Shown: positions 46,620 through 58,610 of the stretch, piece after piece | How positions within the stretch are numbered: the stretch's first letter is position 1 | Layout of the letters: each line of letters begins with the position of its first letter | Origin: Cephalopachus bancanus | Lineage: Eukaryota; Chordata; Mammalia; Primates; Tarsiidae | Reading direction: 5' to 3' | Assembly: GCA_027257055.1 (NCBI GenBank) | Contig: JAPVLO010000045.1 | Coordinates: 2,079,501 to 2,143,500 of the forward strand | Length of the DNA: 64,000 nt | Position numbers and translations under genes: made by a program | Notes under the pieces: model-generated | The model's input: the letters and a program-made list of their open reading frames with translations, nothing else | What the model was told of the DNA's origin: nothing | The model's database searches: none

Positions 46620-47822
46620 GTGGCTGAACTCCCAGAGGTCTGTATTAGACCCATATCCTTCCTTTGGTTTTTCTTCATCTGTGTAGTTCTCCTCCCTCTT
46701 TTTTTCCCTCTTCTTTAATTCTGCTGTTCAGGGATGGGAGGGGTAGTGTTTACTTCCATTTACTCAATCTCCTGTTCTTCCTTATGTGGATCTTCTGGCT
46801 TTGTTCAATTCTGAAGCTGGATTGTTGCGGGGGAGGGGACTGTACTTTTTACAGTTTTGAGATGGGGGGAGCTGTGATTCAGAAAATATCTGCAGATCAT
46901 AGTATCTGCTGACTGGTGTCTGGGCCCCCTGGATCCCACTTCTCACTTCCTTACAATCTGTCCATGCAGTGTGGGTATAGGTTTGCCCTCCCAGCTTGCT
47001 GGTTTGTCCCCTGAAATCAAAATGAGGTAAGAAAAAGGAAAAGAATGGAGAAAACAAGGAGGCAGATGAGAGAAAGGTGGAGAGAGGGAAGAAGAGGAGA
47101 GAAAACAGTCAGGTGTACCAACTAACAAATGGAGAGACATAAACAAAGACAGAAAAGATTTTTTAAAGCATACAGACAAATATACAATTACACAAACCGG
47201 CAAAAAAAAAAAAAAAAAACCCTATTGATATACTCTCCCTCAAAAATACCCATACACAAACAAGACATTTAAGAAAAACAACAATAAAATGACAGAAACA
47301 AAGCAAGTATGAAAACGTAATCAAAAACAGAAAGAAATAGAGGAGAGGAAGAGAAGAAAAGAAGAAAAAAGAAAAAACCAAAAGCAAACAAAAATAAGCA
47401 GAACAAACAAACAAAAAACTCACTCTGAGGCTGTTCCTGTAACTTCACCTTCCTTTTGGCTCAGGTCTCCAGGCCCTCCACTCTGCTCTCAGTGCAGGCT
47501 TATGGGGTTGCTCTCAGCATGGGTCAGATGCCCCACAGGCTACTGTGGGAGGAGGGTGGATCAGAACTGGATTCACCTGGCTTGCTGCCACTGTTATCAA
47601 GTCTCCTCCACAGATCTGACATATCTGAGCCTGTTTTAACATGGGTGAGGGGCTTCTGTCTCTCAGAGTTTGAGAAGATGACTTCTAGGACCCAGTTTGG
47701 AGGCTGGGTGGAGCTGGACTGGGCAATGCAGGTCTCTGTGCATAGAGTCTTTACAAACACTTTCTTTTGTGGAAACTCTCAGTCCAACCTGTCCCACTAT
47801 TATCTTGCTGGAAACCTCCCTG
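46620..47822 (-). promoter_or_regulatory. L1 5' UTR (ancestral promoter)
   Basis: About 1.2 kb upstream of ORF1 in element orientation. It has a GC-richer outer part (47,430-47,822: GGCTCAGGTCTCCAGGCCCTCC, GCAATGCAGGTCTCTGTG), then a strongly purine-rich + strand stretch at 46,990-47,420 (AAAGAAATAGAGGAGAGGAAG, with an A-run of about 18 at 47,201-47,219). The purine tract and A-run are unusual inside a promoter region and could be a small independent insertion. The role is inferred from position. Confidence 0.65.
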
Positions 47823-47834
47823 TTTAATTTCTTT

Positions 47835-48029
47835 ATAGTATTCTTAAAGGAATTTCAGGAATATGAATACATAGAATCATGCCATCATACTTAATCAAAA
47901 GTCTCCAGAACTATACTTCTGCTGCTTTTGCTTTTTATATTTTTGATGCTAATTGTCATTGAACAAATCCATAAAACAAGAGAGGAAAATAATTCATAAA
48001 ATGAAAGGACAGTGGAAATAAAATGACAC
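47835..48029. other. Unique sequence
   Basis: Short unique stretch after the L1; nothing recognised. Confidence 0.5.
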
Positions 48030-48240
48030 TCATCAAGTCAAGTCCATGCTACAAGCACAATGATGGGTGCCTCTGACATAAAATCTTACTGGATCCTTAC
48101 AGTCTCTGTCTTCTTCTATCATGACCATTTTGGATGAGAAAATGAAGCTCTAAAAATTAAGTAATTTGACCAAGATCATAAAGCTAGCAAGCAGTGGAAT
48201 TAAGACTTCAATTTAACGATTATTTTCTTTCCAGTGCAAC
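48030..48240 (-). mobile_element. MIR SINE
   Basis: Antisense MIR: AATCTTACTGGATCCTTACAG, ATGACCATTTTGGATGAG, AAATGAAGCTCTAAAAATTAAG, TTTGACCAAGATCATAAAGC, AAGCAGTGGAATTAAGAC. Confidence 0.82.
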
Positions 48241-48503
48241 AGTGATTGTCCCTCCAGTAATTTCTCTCAAATGCAAAGGAATGCCTCAGAATGTCAAATT
48301 ATATAACCACTGTTGAACACAAATATAAGCAACTGATTATTCCACTGAGATTAAATACTATTTTTTTTGTGTGCTAAATACTATCTCAAAGATTTTCTTT
48401 TTAAATTATTCCCTCTCTTCCTTTAGAAATGACGTTGCTTGGTGGGGGCAGGAATCTTGGTGCCTTGCCCTGAGGCTTATAGCTTGGGTTTGTTGTTTAA
48501 CTC

Positions 48504-48798
48504 ATTTTTTTTTTTTTTTTCGAGTTGGAGTCTCACTCTGTCACCCAGACTGGAATGCAGTGGCTGCTCCCGGCCACCGCAGCCTCGACTTGCTGGGCTC
48601 CGGCGATCCTTCTGACTCAGCCTTCCAAGTAGCTGGAACTACAGGTGCACACTACCACACCCAGCAAATTTTTTGATTTATTGTGGAGATGAGGTCCCAC
48701 CAAGTTACCCAGGCGGGTCTCGAACCCACGGGCTCAGGCAATTCACTCACCTCAGCCTCCCAAGGCACGGGATTACAGGCTGAGCCACCGAGCCCAGC
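48504..48798 (-). mobile_element. Alu SINE, young full dimer
   Basis: Poly-T (about 16), CGAGTTGGAGTCTCACTC, and ends TGAGCCACCGAGCCCAGC. AACTCATTT before and AACTCTTTT after suggest the duplication. Left arm GCGGGTCTCGAACCCAC at 48,713-48,729 folds with one G-T wobble. Long form (CCAAGTTACCCAGG). Confidence 0.95.
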
Positions 48799-49966
48799 AA
48801 CTCTTTTATATCAGTTGAGTTGCCATATCATTAGGCATTCTTAGCAAGCCAGGAAAGCAAGATGCTGTGACCCTAGAAGTCTGAGTGAGGAACAAAAGAC
48901 TTATATGAGGTTCAAAGAAAGCAAAATTTCAGCCATACAGGACATTGACTTGCTTATCCTAGAACCGGAGGACCACTGTCTCAAGCTGGGAATGAAAGGA
49001 GGGTTGAGAAAATGTCATCTGGTGCCCGGGGATATGATAAGACAGAGCTGAGAATAAAAATGTGAGGTGGACTCACTTATCATATTCTTCATTAGCTGAT
49101 TAGCTGATTTTGCCTGAGGTAGTGAGTGGCGTAATGGGATGAGTTTTACGTTTGTTTCCTTGTTCAGCTCTGTTTATGCCACTGACCCAGTTACTTGTCA
49201 TACACGCTTATTGAAGATAGAGGGTTTATTTCCTCTTGGGTTCCTCAAAGTATCTTCAGTGTCAGGTGCCTTAAAAATGCAGAGGTGAGACCAGCATCCA
49301 TTTAAGCCAATCATGTAAAAGCTTCCCCCTTGATTTGATAGCTCATTGATCCCGAGAGGATGAGCCCATACCACTTTATTCTTACAGTGGTGATGTATTC
49401 CTGCATCTTCCACTTCTCTTTTTCTGTGTCTTGCAATATCACTCTTTTACCTTATTCCTAATACTTATGGACACACACATGGCAGGGTATGGATAGGAAT
49501 CAAATGATTCATCTCAAGGATCCACTAATTCATGTCTAACAAACAAGATCTTTCCCTCAATAATAAAACTCCATTTTCTGCAAGTAAAATTCTTCTGAGC
49601 AAGGCTATATGTTCTCATTTTCCTTTTATTTAAGGGATACTTCACTCAGAACAGAGTCTTTTTTTTAATCTTCAGTGAATATGCTGCTGTATTCCAAAAT
49701 GCATTTGGGTTTTCATTAAGATTTATAAAGACACATAGGCACAAATATATCTAATATATTAAATAAAGACTATAATATACTTTCATAGACATTGTTATGG
49801 CATAGAGTCAAGAGGACTAATTTTATTTGACACTATCTTTTAGCAGAACAGAAATAATGTTACACTAAGCATGTTGTGTGTAAAGAATCCAGGGTAGAGG
49901 AGATAAAAAAACACAAGAATAAGAATTCATGACAGCACAGTATCATGACATGCTGTTTTATTATTC
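48799..49966. other. Unique sequence
   Basis: About 1.2 kb without recognised repeats or genes. A 71-codon minus-strand frame at 49,198-49,413 has no features. Confidence 0.45.
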
Positions 49967-50071
49967 TTCTTTTTTTTTTTTTTTTTGAGTTGGAGTCTCA
50001 CTCTGTCACCCAGACTGGAGTACAGTGGCCGCTCCCTGCCACCGCAGCCTTGACCTGCTGGACTCTGGCGA
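49967..50071 (-). mobile_element. Alu SINE fragment, part of the right monomer
   Basis: Poly-T (about 17), GAGTTGGAGTCTCACTCTGTC, and stops at GACTCTGGCGA, where an (ATT)n tract takes over. Strongly 5'-truncated, so without a promoter. The target flanks TTATTATTC / ATTATTATT are too simple to define a duplication. Confidence 0.92.
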
Positions 50072-50639
50072 TTATTATTATTATTAATCAGAATATTGAT
50101 AGGTTAGGAAGTATTTCCACACGAAAACATCCATACAATTATTTCTCAATTGTATTATATAAAGAAAAACAAGTGTTTGATATGTTTCACATTGAAATCT
50201 TTTATTAAGAATTTATTTCTTTCCAACCCCAGAAATGAGGGAGAGGGAAGCAAAAATAAAAGAAAATATCCTGACGGAAGGCATTGTTTCACCAAGTGTT
50301 ATTAAGGCGATGAGGAAAGCTGATGTGAAATTCATAGTGTTACAGGACTGGGGATGCTCAGGGGACAGAAAGTCGATTATGGTCTTTTCACCTTCGTATT
50401 GTTGCGGCTAAATGCAGAGCAGGTTTGTAAGTTAGAAACTGCTGATGCTGTGTGAGGCCAGTTGAGCGATCTCTGTGAAATGATTTATGGTGGTCTTAAA
50501 TCCATTGTTCATGGGCAAAAGCCACATTTCACGTGTGATTGGTGTTAGTAGTTCTTCATGACAGTACCTCTACTGGTTTTCCCCTATTTTTGCATCATTG
50601 TTCAACCTTTTCTAGGAATAATTCTTTCACTTCCTAAGC
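50072..50639. other. Unique sequence
   Basis: Non-repetitive apart from (ATT)n at 50,071-50,086. Scattered CpGs around 50,300-50,420 (for example TATTGTTGCGGCTAAATGC). Confidence 0.4.
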
Positions 50640-50870
50640 AATAAAAGAAGCTCTTATTATTGATTGTCTATAATGTGTCAAGCTGTTTTTGATACTTGGC
50701 TCACATTATTCCTAATCCTTAAAACAACATGGCAAAATGGGCTTTATCCCTATTTTACCCAAGAGGAGACTGAGGTTCAAAACAATTAAACAATGTAACT
50801 AGTAAGTAATAGAAACATGTTTCAAACCATGTCCATTGGTCTCAGAAGCCGGTGTTTTTCTACTACTTTA
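50640..50870 (-). mobile_element. MIR SINE
   Basis: Antisense MIR: GTCTATAATGTGTCAAGCTG, ACATTATTCCTAATCCTTAAAAC, TATCCCTATTTTACCCAAGAGG, GACTGAGGTTCAAAACAATTAAAC, AACTAGTAAGTAATAG. Confidence 0.85.
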
Positions 50871-50879
50871 ACACATTTT

Positions 50880-53800
50880 CTTTCTTTAAGTTTAACCTGG
50901 ACACTCACAGCTTCTCACTTTCTGTAAATAATTCTATTAAATGTTGTGAGTTTGATTCTGGGGGCCACGGGTCCTTGACTACCCAGATGCCTGTTGATTT
51001 GTTCAGAGGCCTTAAGTAAAATTAGTAAATATAGAATACATTAAAAAGTTAGAAATCTACCGTTTGAGAAGCTATCTGAAGAAATTGAACTAATCCCCGA
51101 GGAAATTTAATTTTTGACTAAAAAAGAAAAAAGAAAAAAATGAGTAAAAGTAAGAGAGGCAAAAATACAGACACATCAGAGCAAATGTAGGGAAATCAAA
51201 ACAGCAAATTATGGCAAAATCTTGTAGTAAGAACAGTTAGTGAATAAATCAGGAATGTGTAAGATGGAGATTTGGTCAGTCCCATCAATGCCTGAAAAGA
51301 ACACAATAGGAGAGAAAGTCAACTTGTGCATAAATGGCCTAAGGCAGAAGAAAGATCTAGGTCACCTCTAAAGAGGAAATTTCAAGTTCTTCTAAAGAGC
51401 AAGCAGGGTTCTTACCTGAAGCAGGCAGTCTAGAGAAGTAGCAACTGTTTACTTTGAAAGGTGAGTAGGGAAGTGCCAGCTTGTCAGCTGAAGGGAGTTA
51501 ACTACAAGTAATTCAAGAATCAGAGAGGTGATTAAAAAAAGATTTCAAATTTCTTATAGTCCTGGTTGGAAATTGGCAACTGATGCTATTTGCCAAATAT
51601 GTGCCACAAACACTTTTGGATAGAATTAAACTGGCTCTTATTAGTGTGGGGATAGTTTCTTAATGATCAAATTGGATGATATTATCAAAGTGCTGTGTAT
51701 TTCTTTTTCTTTTCATTTTCGTTGTGTATTTATGCATCCTGCCACAAATTTTAGTTCAAAATAGTTAATTCATGCTCAATTAACACAGCCCCTATATATG
51801 TGTCAGTGATGAGAAAAGTTACAGACTCAATGGAAAATCTAGGTAGGATGTTAAAAATAAGGCAGAATGTAAGCCCTACACCTGGTGTGGTCACTGATCA
51901 GGGCATACCCTTCCACCTCCTGTTCAGTACTTCCTTTTAACATCCTTTATATGCATTCTGTTTTGTTACGCACGACCTTGAGCCAGATAGTCCCAAGGAC
52001 TGTTCTCAAATATTTGTGTGCTAGAGGCATTGCCCGATATCCCTCATGTGTTACCACCAGCTCCTATAAACAAACGGCTAACTGGGCACACATCATAGAG
52101 TTCAAACCTTGGAAGAGCTCAGTTCCTCTCTACATCCTTAAGCAAAGGAAAGGCAAAGAGAATGAGAAAGAAAAGGCCCGAGAGTAGTTACAACAGGATA
52201 AACTGAAACTGGTCTACTTTTTAATGGGTGAGGCTAATCACAGACACGAGCTGGTTAGCCCTGATTTTATGAAAGAATGGAAAAATTCTGCAGGTGCATT
52301 TACTTTGTTCCCCGAAGCTGGAGACTGAGACAATTTTTGAATCTACCTAGACTAGATGCTTCAAATTTAGCATCACGGTGATGCAGCTACTATGTATTTA
52401 TTCTTAATAAATTCATTGCTAGACATCCACACTTGTACTATAAATTCTTTCTAGGCAGGGGTCTGTTTCACTCCTGTGAACAAAAACTTTTCTAAAGCAG
52501 TTCCTAACATCGTGGTTTTTGCTTTTGTTTGTAAGAATTCAGAAGAATCCAGTAACTATGTGTGCAAAAAACGTATTTCAAAGTCTATTTGTATGGAGAA
52601 GCTGTGGAGAACCTTTTGTACTTTGTCCTGATTAGTACTAACATGTGTTCTGTATTTTTCTAAACATGTAAATACTGTCACGGGTCCTGTAAACTGTTGT
52701 TCCTTTAGGTGAAGCCACATCAATTCTTTTCTCTTTTTATGTGTTTCTTGCAGGCAGAAGAAACTAGAGCTCACTCAAAATAGAAAATTTTCTTTCTTGA
52801 CAGTAAATGGGTTTATGAAACTTTCAAAATATTTTGGCCTGATTTCTGTATTTGTTTCATTGTTCTAAAATGTATAGAGATTAAATGAATGAAACCTTTA
52901 GCCAATGAACAATAAAATGCTCTAGATTCTATAGAAATTGTCAAGAACTAACAGATCTTTCCTTTGTGTTTAGAACTAGTTGATAAGGCCTTGAATTTAC
53001 TAAGATTGAGATCTTGGGGGGAAGAGAGAGATATATTTATATATTGAAAAGCATCACTGAAAAGGCAAAATTGCAGAAATTACATTTTTTCCTAGGAGGA
53101 GTCATTTCTGGAGAAATATCTCTTGAACCTTTTCCCCTCCCTCTTCCCCAAGATTTGCAATGCAGCCTTCAGATATGCTGCCTTTTTGCTTCTGAGAAAG
53201 CACCTCCATATTTCTGTGTGCGTGGCATGTCTGTTTGTGTGTGGAAAATTTGTGTCTCAAAAAACCATCTCTATAACCAAACCAAATATATAGTTTTATC
53301 ATAAATTAGAGCTGAAATTCCCACTTCATAGACTAGTTGATCCTCTCAAGTGCCATTTCTTGAATATGGTGAGATCCAATGAGACAAAATAAACATTTAT
53401 ATGTATACAATGCTGTGTTTTGAATTGCTTTATTGAAAGATAACTGGTTATTTTAAACTGTTTCTCTCAGGGCACTTGAACCTTGAAAATACAGCAAATG
53501 TTCAAGAGACTGTGAAAACTAGCCCCAAGATGTTTCCTCCAACAGGAGTTAAGAAACAACAAGGTATTTCAGAAAAAATTGTGCTGCTTTGGCAACATTT
53601 TGACAGCCAAGAATTCTCTGGGTCCCTACTCCCCACAGCCTGCTTCTACCCAGCATAAACATAACCAAACTGCTGTTCAATTACATAATGGCCATTTTAA
53701 TTATTATTTTGTTTAAGTCAAAATGTATATTAGCTCCCACAAAGCTAATTTTTAGCAGGAAGGGAAAACAGTGTAGCTCCAAACGCGAAGCTTTTCTTGT

Positions 53801-56800
53801 ACCGCAGCAGGGGTCTGCATTTAGGGTGGCCCTCCATCTCTCCCTCGGGGTTTGGCAGGTCTCTCACCATTTTATTTCAATTAGTACCAAAAGCTATCCA
53901 TGTAGGAGCAGTGCCATAAAACCAAAAATTGCAGTTAGGTTCACATCTTAACAGCATTTCAAGTGCACATTGTAACAGAGTCTCCCAGTAATCAAGTTGC
54001 AGGAAGGCTGTTATAATAGTCTTTCTCTCTCTCTGAATTGCAGTGAGAAAGGCAGATGTGGAAATTATGAGTAATGTAATTGATAATCTTAAAGCTTTTA
54101 AATACCCAAGCTCTCAACAATCAAGATCTATTTGAGTTCAGAATCTAATAAGAAGTAAATACAATAGGTTTCAATAAGACATTTTATCAGGAGCTCAGCA
54201 GCACTTTCGCTCCTTCTGCTTTTATGGGCAACATTATCATCTCATCAGCCGACAAGTTGGGGAATTTTATTGTGACACATAATCATTTTTAGTTCATCAT
54301 ATTTCTCCTTTTCCTTGTGCAGTTTTTTTTTTTAAAAAATAAGGTTTGCTCATTAAATGCGACATTTCAGAGGGTTTTGTCCCTATTAGATTTAATAGGA
54401 AAGGAAACAGAGTGTTGTTAAAACAAGCTGTTTATTGACAACTAATTTATTGTGTTCCACTGTAGGTGGCTCTATAAAACACATCAACGTGTTAAAAATA
54501 ATACCACTAAGAAATTTTCTGTATACCTAGCTAGTGACAATTATTTCCAGATTCATCCTGCAATTTATTCCCTAGCCTGGCCCCAAAGAACTTGCATGCC
54601 ACTAAGAGTTAATTCAAATGCCACATTAAATGCACCTCAATATTATTTTCGTTAATATGCAAATTATTCTTAATATCAGGGTGATCTTACATTCAGTGGG
54701 AACAGCAATAATGCCTACTTAATGATGTATTCCTCAGTGCTGTAGGTGTCTTCATACTATTACTGTTATATATTGTTTTCAGAAACAGGCTTGGCTACAA
54801 AGAAAATTGTATTGTCTCTGCAATAATGGCTCCATTTTTTTTCTCTTGGTGGAAAAATATCTTTGTTAAACACACATAAGTGCTGATAATCTTTCCAATG
54901 TTATCATTTTCACATCCAGATATATTGCAACTAACTAACCTACCTTCTGTGATCTTATTAGGACTTAGTATCATTACATTTTAATTACAAAGGAGCCTAC
55001 CAAAATACGTTTTTTTGTTTGTTTGCTTCTTTGTGAGGAAATACCATTTTTACACTTCCATCATTTTTTCCCTAGATTTTCTAATAATACAATGGGGAAA
55101 TTGCTTATAAAATAGTGTTTTCCCTTCTCTGAAACTAAACAAACAAATGTGCGTTTGTGCATGTGTGTATACATGAATATGCACTTTTTCGCAAAATAAT
55201 GTAAACTTTCCATGGTACCAAGAACACAACATATACATTGATGTTTATTTTTCTGAACATGCTTTATCACTTCTCAGTGGAGCAAAAAGGATAAAAATGA
55301 CTTAGGAAGAGAGAAATGTAAAATTTAGTCATGATTGCTCCGTCTTCTAAAAATTCACATAAGGGTGTGAAGTGACCAGGTAAATCAGCAACAACCTCAA
55401 AAAAGCTTTTATATAGCTCTGCCCTCTGCATTTATGCCTTTCTTTATGCAAAACTTAATAGTCAAAAACCCCCAAATCCCAAATAATTCTAAATATATAA
55501 GAAGAAAGCCTTCTTGTGATCGTAAGCCCAGGTTAAACCATGAACCATATCAAACCTTAATGCCTCTCTCCAGAATGTTGACTTTCAATCACAACCTTCC
55601 TGCTTTGGTGTGCACTCAGCTTCAGATGACAGAAAAAGCACATCAATTGATTATAAATAACATTCAAATGAAATGTACAGTTATGAGAGAGAAGGGTAAA
55701 AGAAGTGGAAGAATTTTTCCTCCCCACCCCCAAGCTCCCCATTTCAGGATTTCCCAGTGATAAAAATTAAAGCTATCCAAAGGATCTTTTGGAAGCAAGA
55801 TTGTTTTGCCATGGATGAGGGATTACTGATTGGCTTTTTAACTTCAGCTTTTCCAAATAGTTTTTCAGTTATTTAATTTACTCTACATGGAGTCTATTGA
55901 TTATTCAAGTTGGCAGTCAATTTTATAGGGCACCCCGCTGTTTCTTTGCTTAATGTAGTCAATGATTGTAATTGCTTGATCAGTGCAACCCATGAAATAG
56001 GTTTTGTGTCTTTTTTACAATGCATTGATGGCTTTATCTGATGCAGCCTTGGCAGGGGCCGGGTTTTACAGCGCTACCCGGAACTCCCAGAGGTCTCTAG
56101 ATTAATGGCTATGGCGAGCTGCCGGAGCTGCTGATGCTGCGCTCCAGAAGGTATTCACACATCTGGCATGCCACACTTGGTGCTGGCGCCAGCTTTGTGT
56201 TGTGCAGCTACAGAATCTCTCACCAGTGCCTAGTTAACTGTTTTCACTCAGGGAATGAGATAAAAAGCCATCCAGAGAGCTGTTGGCACCCACTCTGTCA
56301 CTGTAGTCACACATTAAAATTTTTTTTCAGTCTTTTTTTTTTTAAGAGGCAAATGATGTATGGAAACAACAAATTACGTGGAATGTTTATGTTTTGAACT
56401 CTGTTTGGATTCTGAAAAGCATCCCATGGGTGTTCGGATTTCCTGTAAACCAACAAGCAGCCCCTCCTTCCCTTAACCACCGCCTTCCCTTGGATGAGAG
56501 CATGATAGTATGAAATGCATCCAACTTTTCTGTATGAGCTGACAGGGGCTTTAGATTTCAAGAGAAAGGTGGATAGTAGAATCACAAATGTGAAAAAGCA
56601 GCCTGAACCACCTTCCACAGCTCATTACAATAAAGAGGTAATTCTCCTGTCCTTCAGTGAATCGGGTAAAATTGCTCAGGCATCATTTCTCTATGCCTGC
56701 ATGTCAGTGTTTCATATTTGCTACAATTTGAATTGCATTGTTAGTCATGTAAAATGTAGTTTTAATAAGTAGACCAAGAAAAAGTAATGAAATATGCAAT

Positions 56801-57900
56801 GGAGTTGCATAAATCCATGGACAATATAATTATATAGTACACATATATGATTTACAATGCCCAGGATGACATCTACCACAAAAAGTAAAAGTGTGATAGA
56901 TTTTTAGACCAGCTGGGCTCTGAGTTGATTTTCTCAGCAGAGTTTGACATCAAAACTGGATAGGTACAGTTTCTTTATTAATGCTTTTCTCTATGAGTAA
57001 TAAACTATAAATGAATAATGCATCTCTGAAAAGGAAAAGTCTACTGAGAAGACAGAAAATAATACTTTAAATTCTTAGGTCTGGATGGAACTGAAATTTC
57101 CATTACAGAAAGCAACTATATAAGAATACCATATATGTGTATGCAATATTAACAATCTGCTGGACTGTGTGCAAGAAAAAATATTACAATTTTCTGAAAA
57201 TAGCCATTCTCAGTTTTAGATTTTACGGCCATTGTGTGATGTCATTGCTAGGATCATTTCACTGTTAATTCAGATTTTAATGCATTTACAATAGAAGGCT
57301 TTCCAGCAAAATTCCCTCTCTCACCCTTTTCTTTCTTGGCCTTCAGACATAGTCTAAATATAATGCGTCCATTTCATGCATAGTTTTATATATTACGCAA
57401 CTTTATTTCCTTATAGAATGTTATTATTTAATAAGTTGAAGAGAAAGAAGCCAAGTCAGCAATTTATACATGTCTACTGCCAGCCTAGCTTTCGAAATAT
57501 GAAGAAATGTCTTTTTCTTAAGAACCTGGTAAAGCATCTTTCTGCTTCTCTACTTCTAATTTCATTTTACTTTGAAATGTTATAAAAATGACAGTCATTT
57601 TGAAATAGATGTCTGAGTCATGTTTCCATTGCTGTATACATCAAGATGGTCTGTCTGCATGACTGAAAACCTGTATCCCATCCTCCCCATCCCCAAACAT
57701 ACACTAGCATATACAATGGGTGGCACAGCAAAGAGTGGCATAAGAGCTAAACAAAATACTCAGAGGAACTGAGGGACTCACTAATATGACAGCCGATGAA
57801 AAGCCTTGCTTCAAACTGATTTGAGATAACTTGTGATACTGGATGTGTGCTTGGAGAAGGTCTGGGAAGATTTTCATCATTCAGGTTAGGAAGATCATAC
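50880..57900. other. 7-kb block with no recognisable repeats, candidate regulatory DNA
   Basis: No Alu, L1, L2, MIR, hAT or LTR signature was found in this stretch, whereas the rest of the window seldom goes 2-3 kb without one. Open frames up to 108 codons (55,434-55,760) show no domains. Several segments (53,990-54,330; 54,340-54,480; 55,860-56,300) contain dense homeodomain-like TAAT/ATTA and TGATTG words. I infer purifying selection or insertion intolerance, as around developmental genes. Conservation itself cannot be seen here. Confidence 0.5.
56030..56300. promoter_or_regulatory. CpG-richer palindromic segment (putative enhancer)
   Basis: Within AT-rich DNA this stretch holds several CpGs (GGGGCCGGGTTTTACAGCGC, ACCCGGAACTC, GGCGAGCTGCCGGAGC, CTGCGCTCC) and two perfect palindromes: TGGCATGCCA at 56,164-56,173 and GCTGGCGCCAGC at 56,182-56,193. 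Nothing identifies a gene. It could be a conserved enhancer or a short untranslated exon; function is inference only. Confidence 0.35.
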
Positions 57901-57949
57901 CCACCCTCTACTCAAGCTCCCTCAAAGTGATACAAGTCTCGCAAGTCAG

Positions 57950-58190
57950 TTCCCGGGGGACCTGTGTATTCAGGTGGGTCTATTCCTGTGGTGGGATTAG
58001 TTTTATGTCAGGTTTCAATTCATTTCCCAATTTGCTGAGTACTTTTTGGGGAAGGCTAGTTCCCCTTTTCCATACCTCTCACACATCTGTTATTGATTAT
58101 AAAGTTCCAGAGGGCAGGGCCTTTGTCATTTTCACTTGCCTTTTATTTTTCCTTTTGGTAGTAAGGTGTTATGCAGATGTGAACACAATA
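57950..58190 (+). mobile_element. Possible L2 3' fragment
   Basis: AAAGTTCCAGAGGGCAGGGCC then TTTGTCATTTTCACTTGCC resembles the L2 3' UTR ('gagggcaggga...') but the rest is too decayed to confirm. Confidence 0.35.
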
Positions 58191-58399
58191 AATACTGTGG
58201 TGCTGAGCTTTGTTGCCCCTACGTAAAAGGAGACATGGCCCGAGTGAAAGTAAGTGCAAGTGTACTTAATCAGTTATCTGACAAGCTGGGAAAAGTGAAC
58301 AACACAGACTTTTATAAGAATGGCAGGGCTCTCTCTTTGGTTATCTACCTCCCAGAGCACAAAAGTGTGAGAAGGAAATCAAGAACAGCAGTGGGTTTG

Positions 58400-58610
58400 T
58401 TCAACAGAGGTAGATTCGAAGCCCTGCCCTGAAACTCAGTGCTGTGTGATTTTGGGCAAATTACCAAATCTCTCTGAACCACAGTTTCCTTTGGGGAGAA
58501 GCACAAAGACTAATACCTATTGTCCAGTGCTTCTGAGAGGATTAAACAGGACATAATGGATTAGGACTTGGCTAAGACCTGCCACATTGAAGGTATTCCA
58601 AAAATTTTGG
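58400..58610 (+). mobile_element. MIR SINE
   Basis: Sense MIR: TAGATTCGAAGCCCTGCCC, GTGTGATTTTGGGCAAATTACC, CTCTCTGAACCACAGTTTCC, CTAATACCTATTGTCC, GAGAGGATTAAACAGGAC. Confidence 0.83.

Larger units (their letters stand above)
41630..47834 (-). mobile_element. Full-length L1 retrotransposon with a 12-bp target-site duplication
   Basis: TTTAATTTCTTT is exact at 41,630-41,641 and 47,823-47,834, enclosing 6,181 bp of antisense L1. In element order: 5' UTR (about 46,620-47,822), ORF1 region (about 45,750-46,600), ORF2 (about 41,880-45,690), 3' UTR (about 41,660-41,870, with duplicated CCCACTA-TGCCAATC segments as in the other lineage L1s) and an A/T-rich tail. Length matches a complete mammalian L1. 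Both ORFs are interrupted by stops and frameshifts, so it is a dead full-length copy. It is clearly younger than the L1M next door. Confidence 0.95.

Noticed and set aside
47456..47827. 123-codon plus-strand frame
   Set aside because: It is antisense to the L1 5' UTR and ends at the target-site duplication.
53476..53951. Possible exons in the repeat-free block (CTCTCAG|GG and similar acceptor-like sites)
   Set aside because: Splice-like words are frequent by chance, and no linked donor or conserved coding frame could be shown.
57843..58432. Two overlapping plus-strand frames (127 and 98 codons), the second with a CRCEHNKYCGAELCC cysteine cluster
   Set aside because: The cysteine spacing fits no family I know, and the frames overlap a possible L2 piece and run into a MIR. 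Insufficient support.
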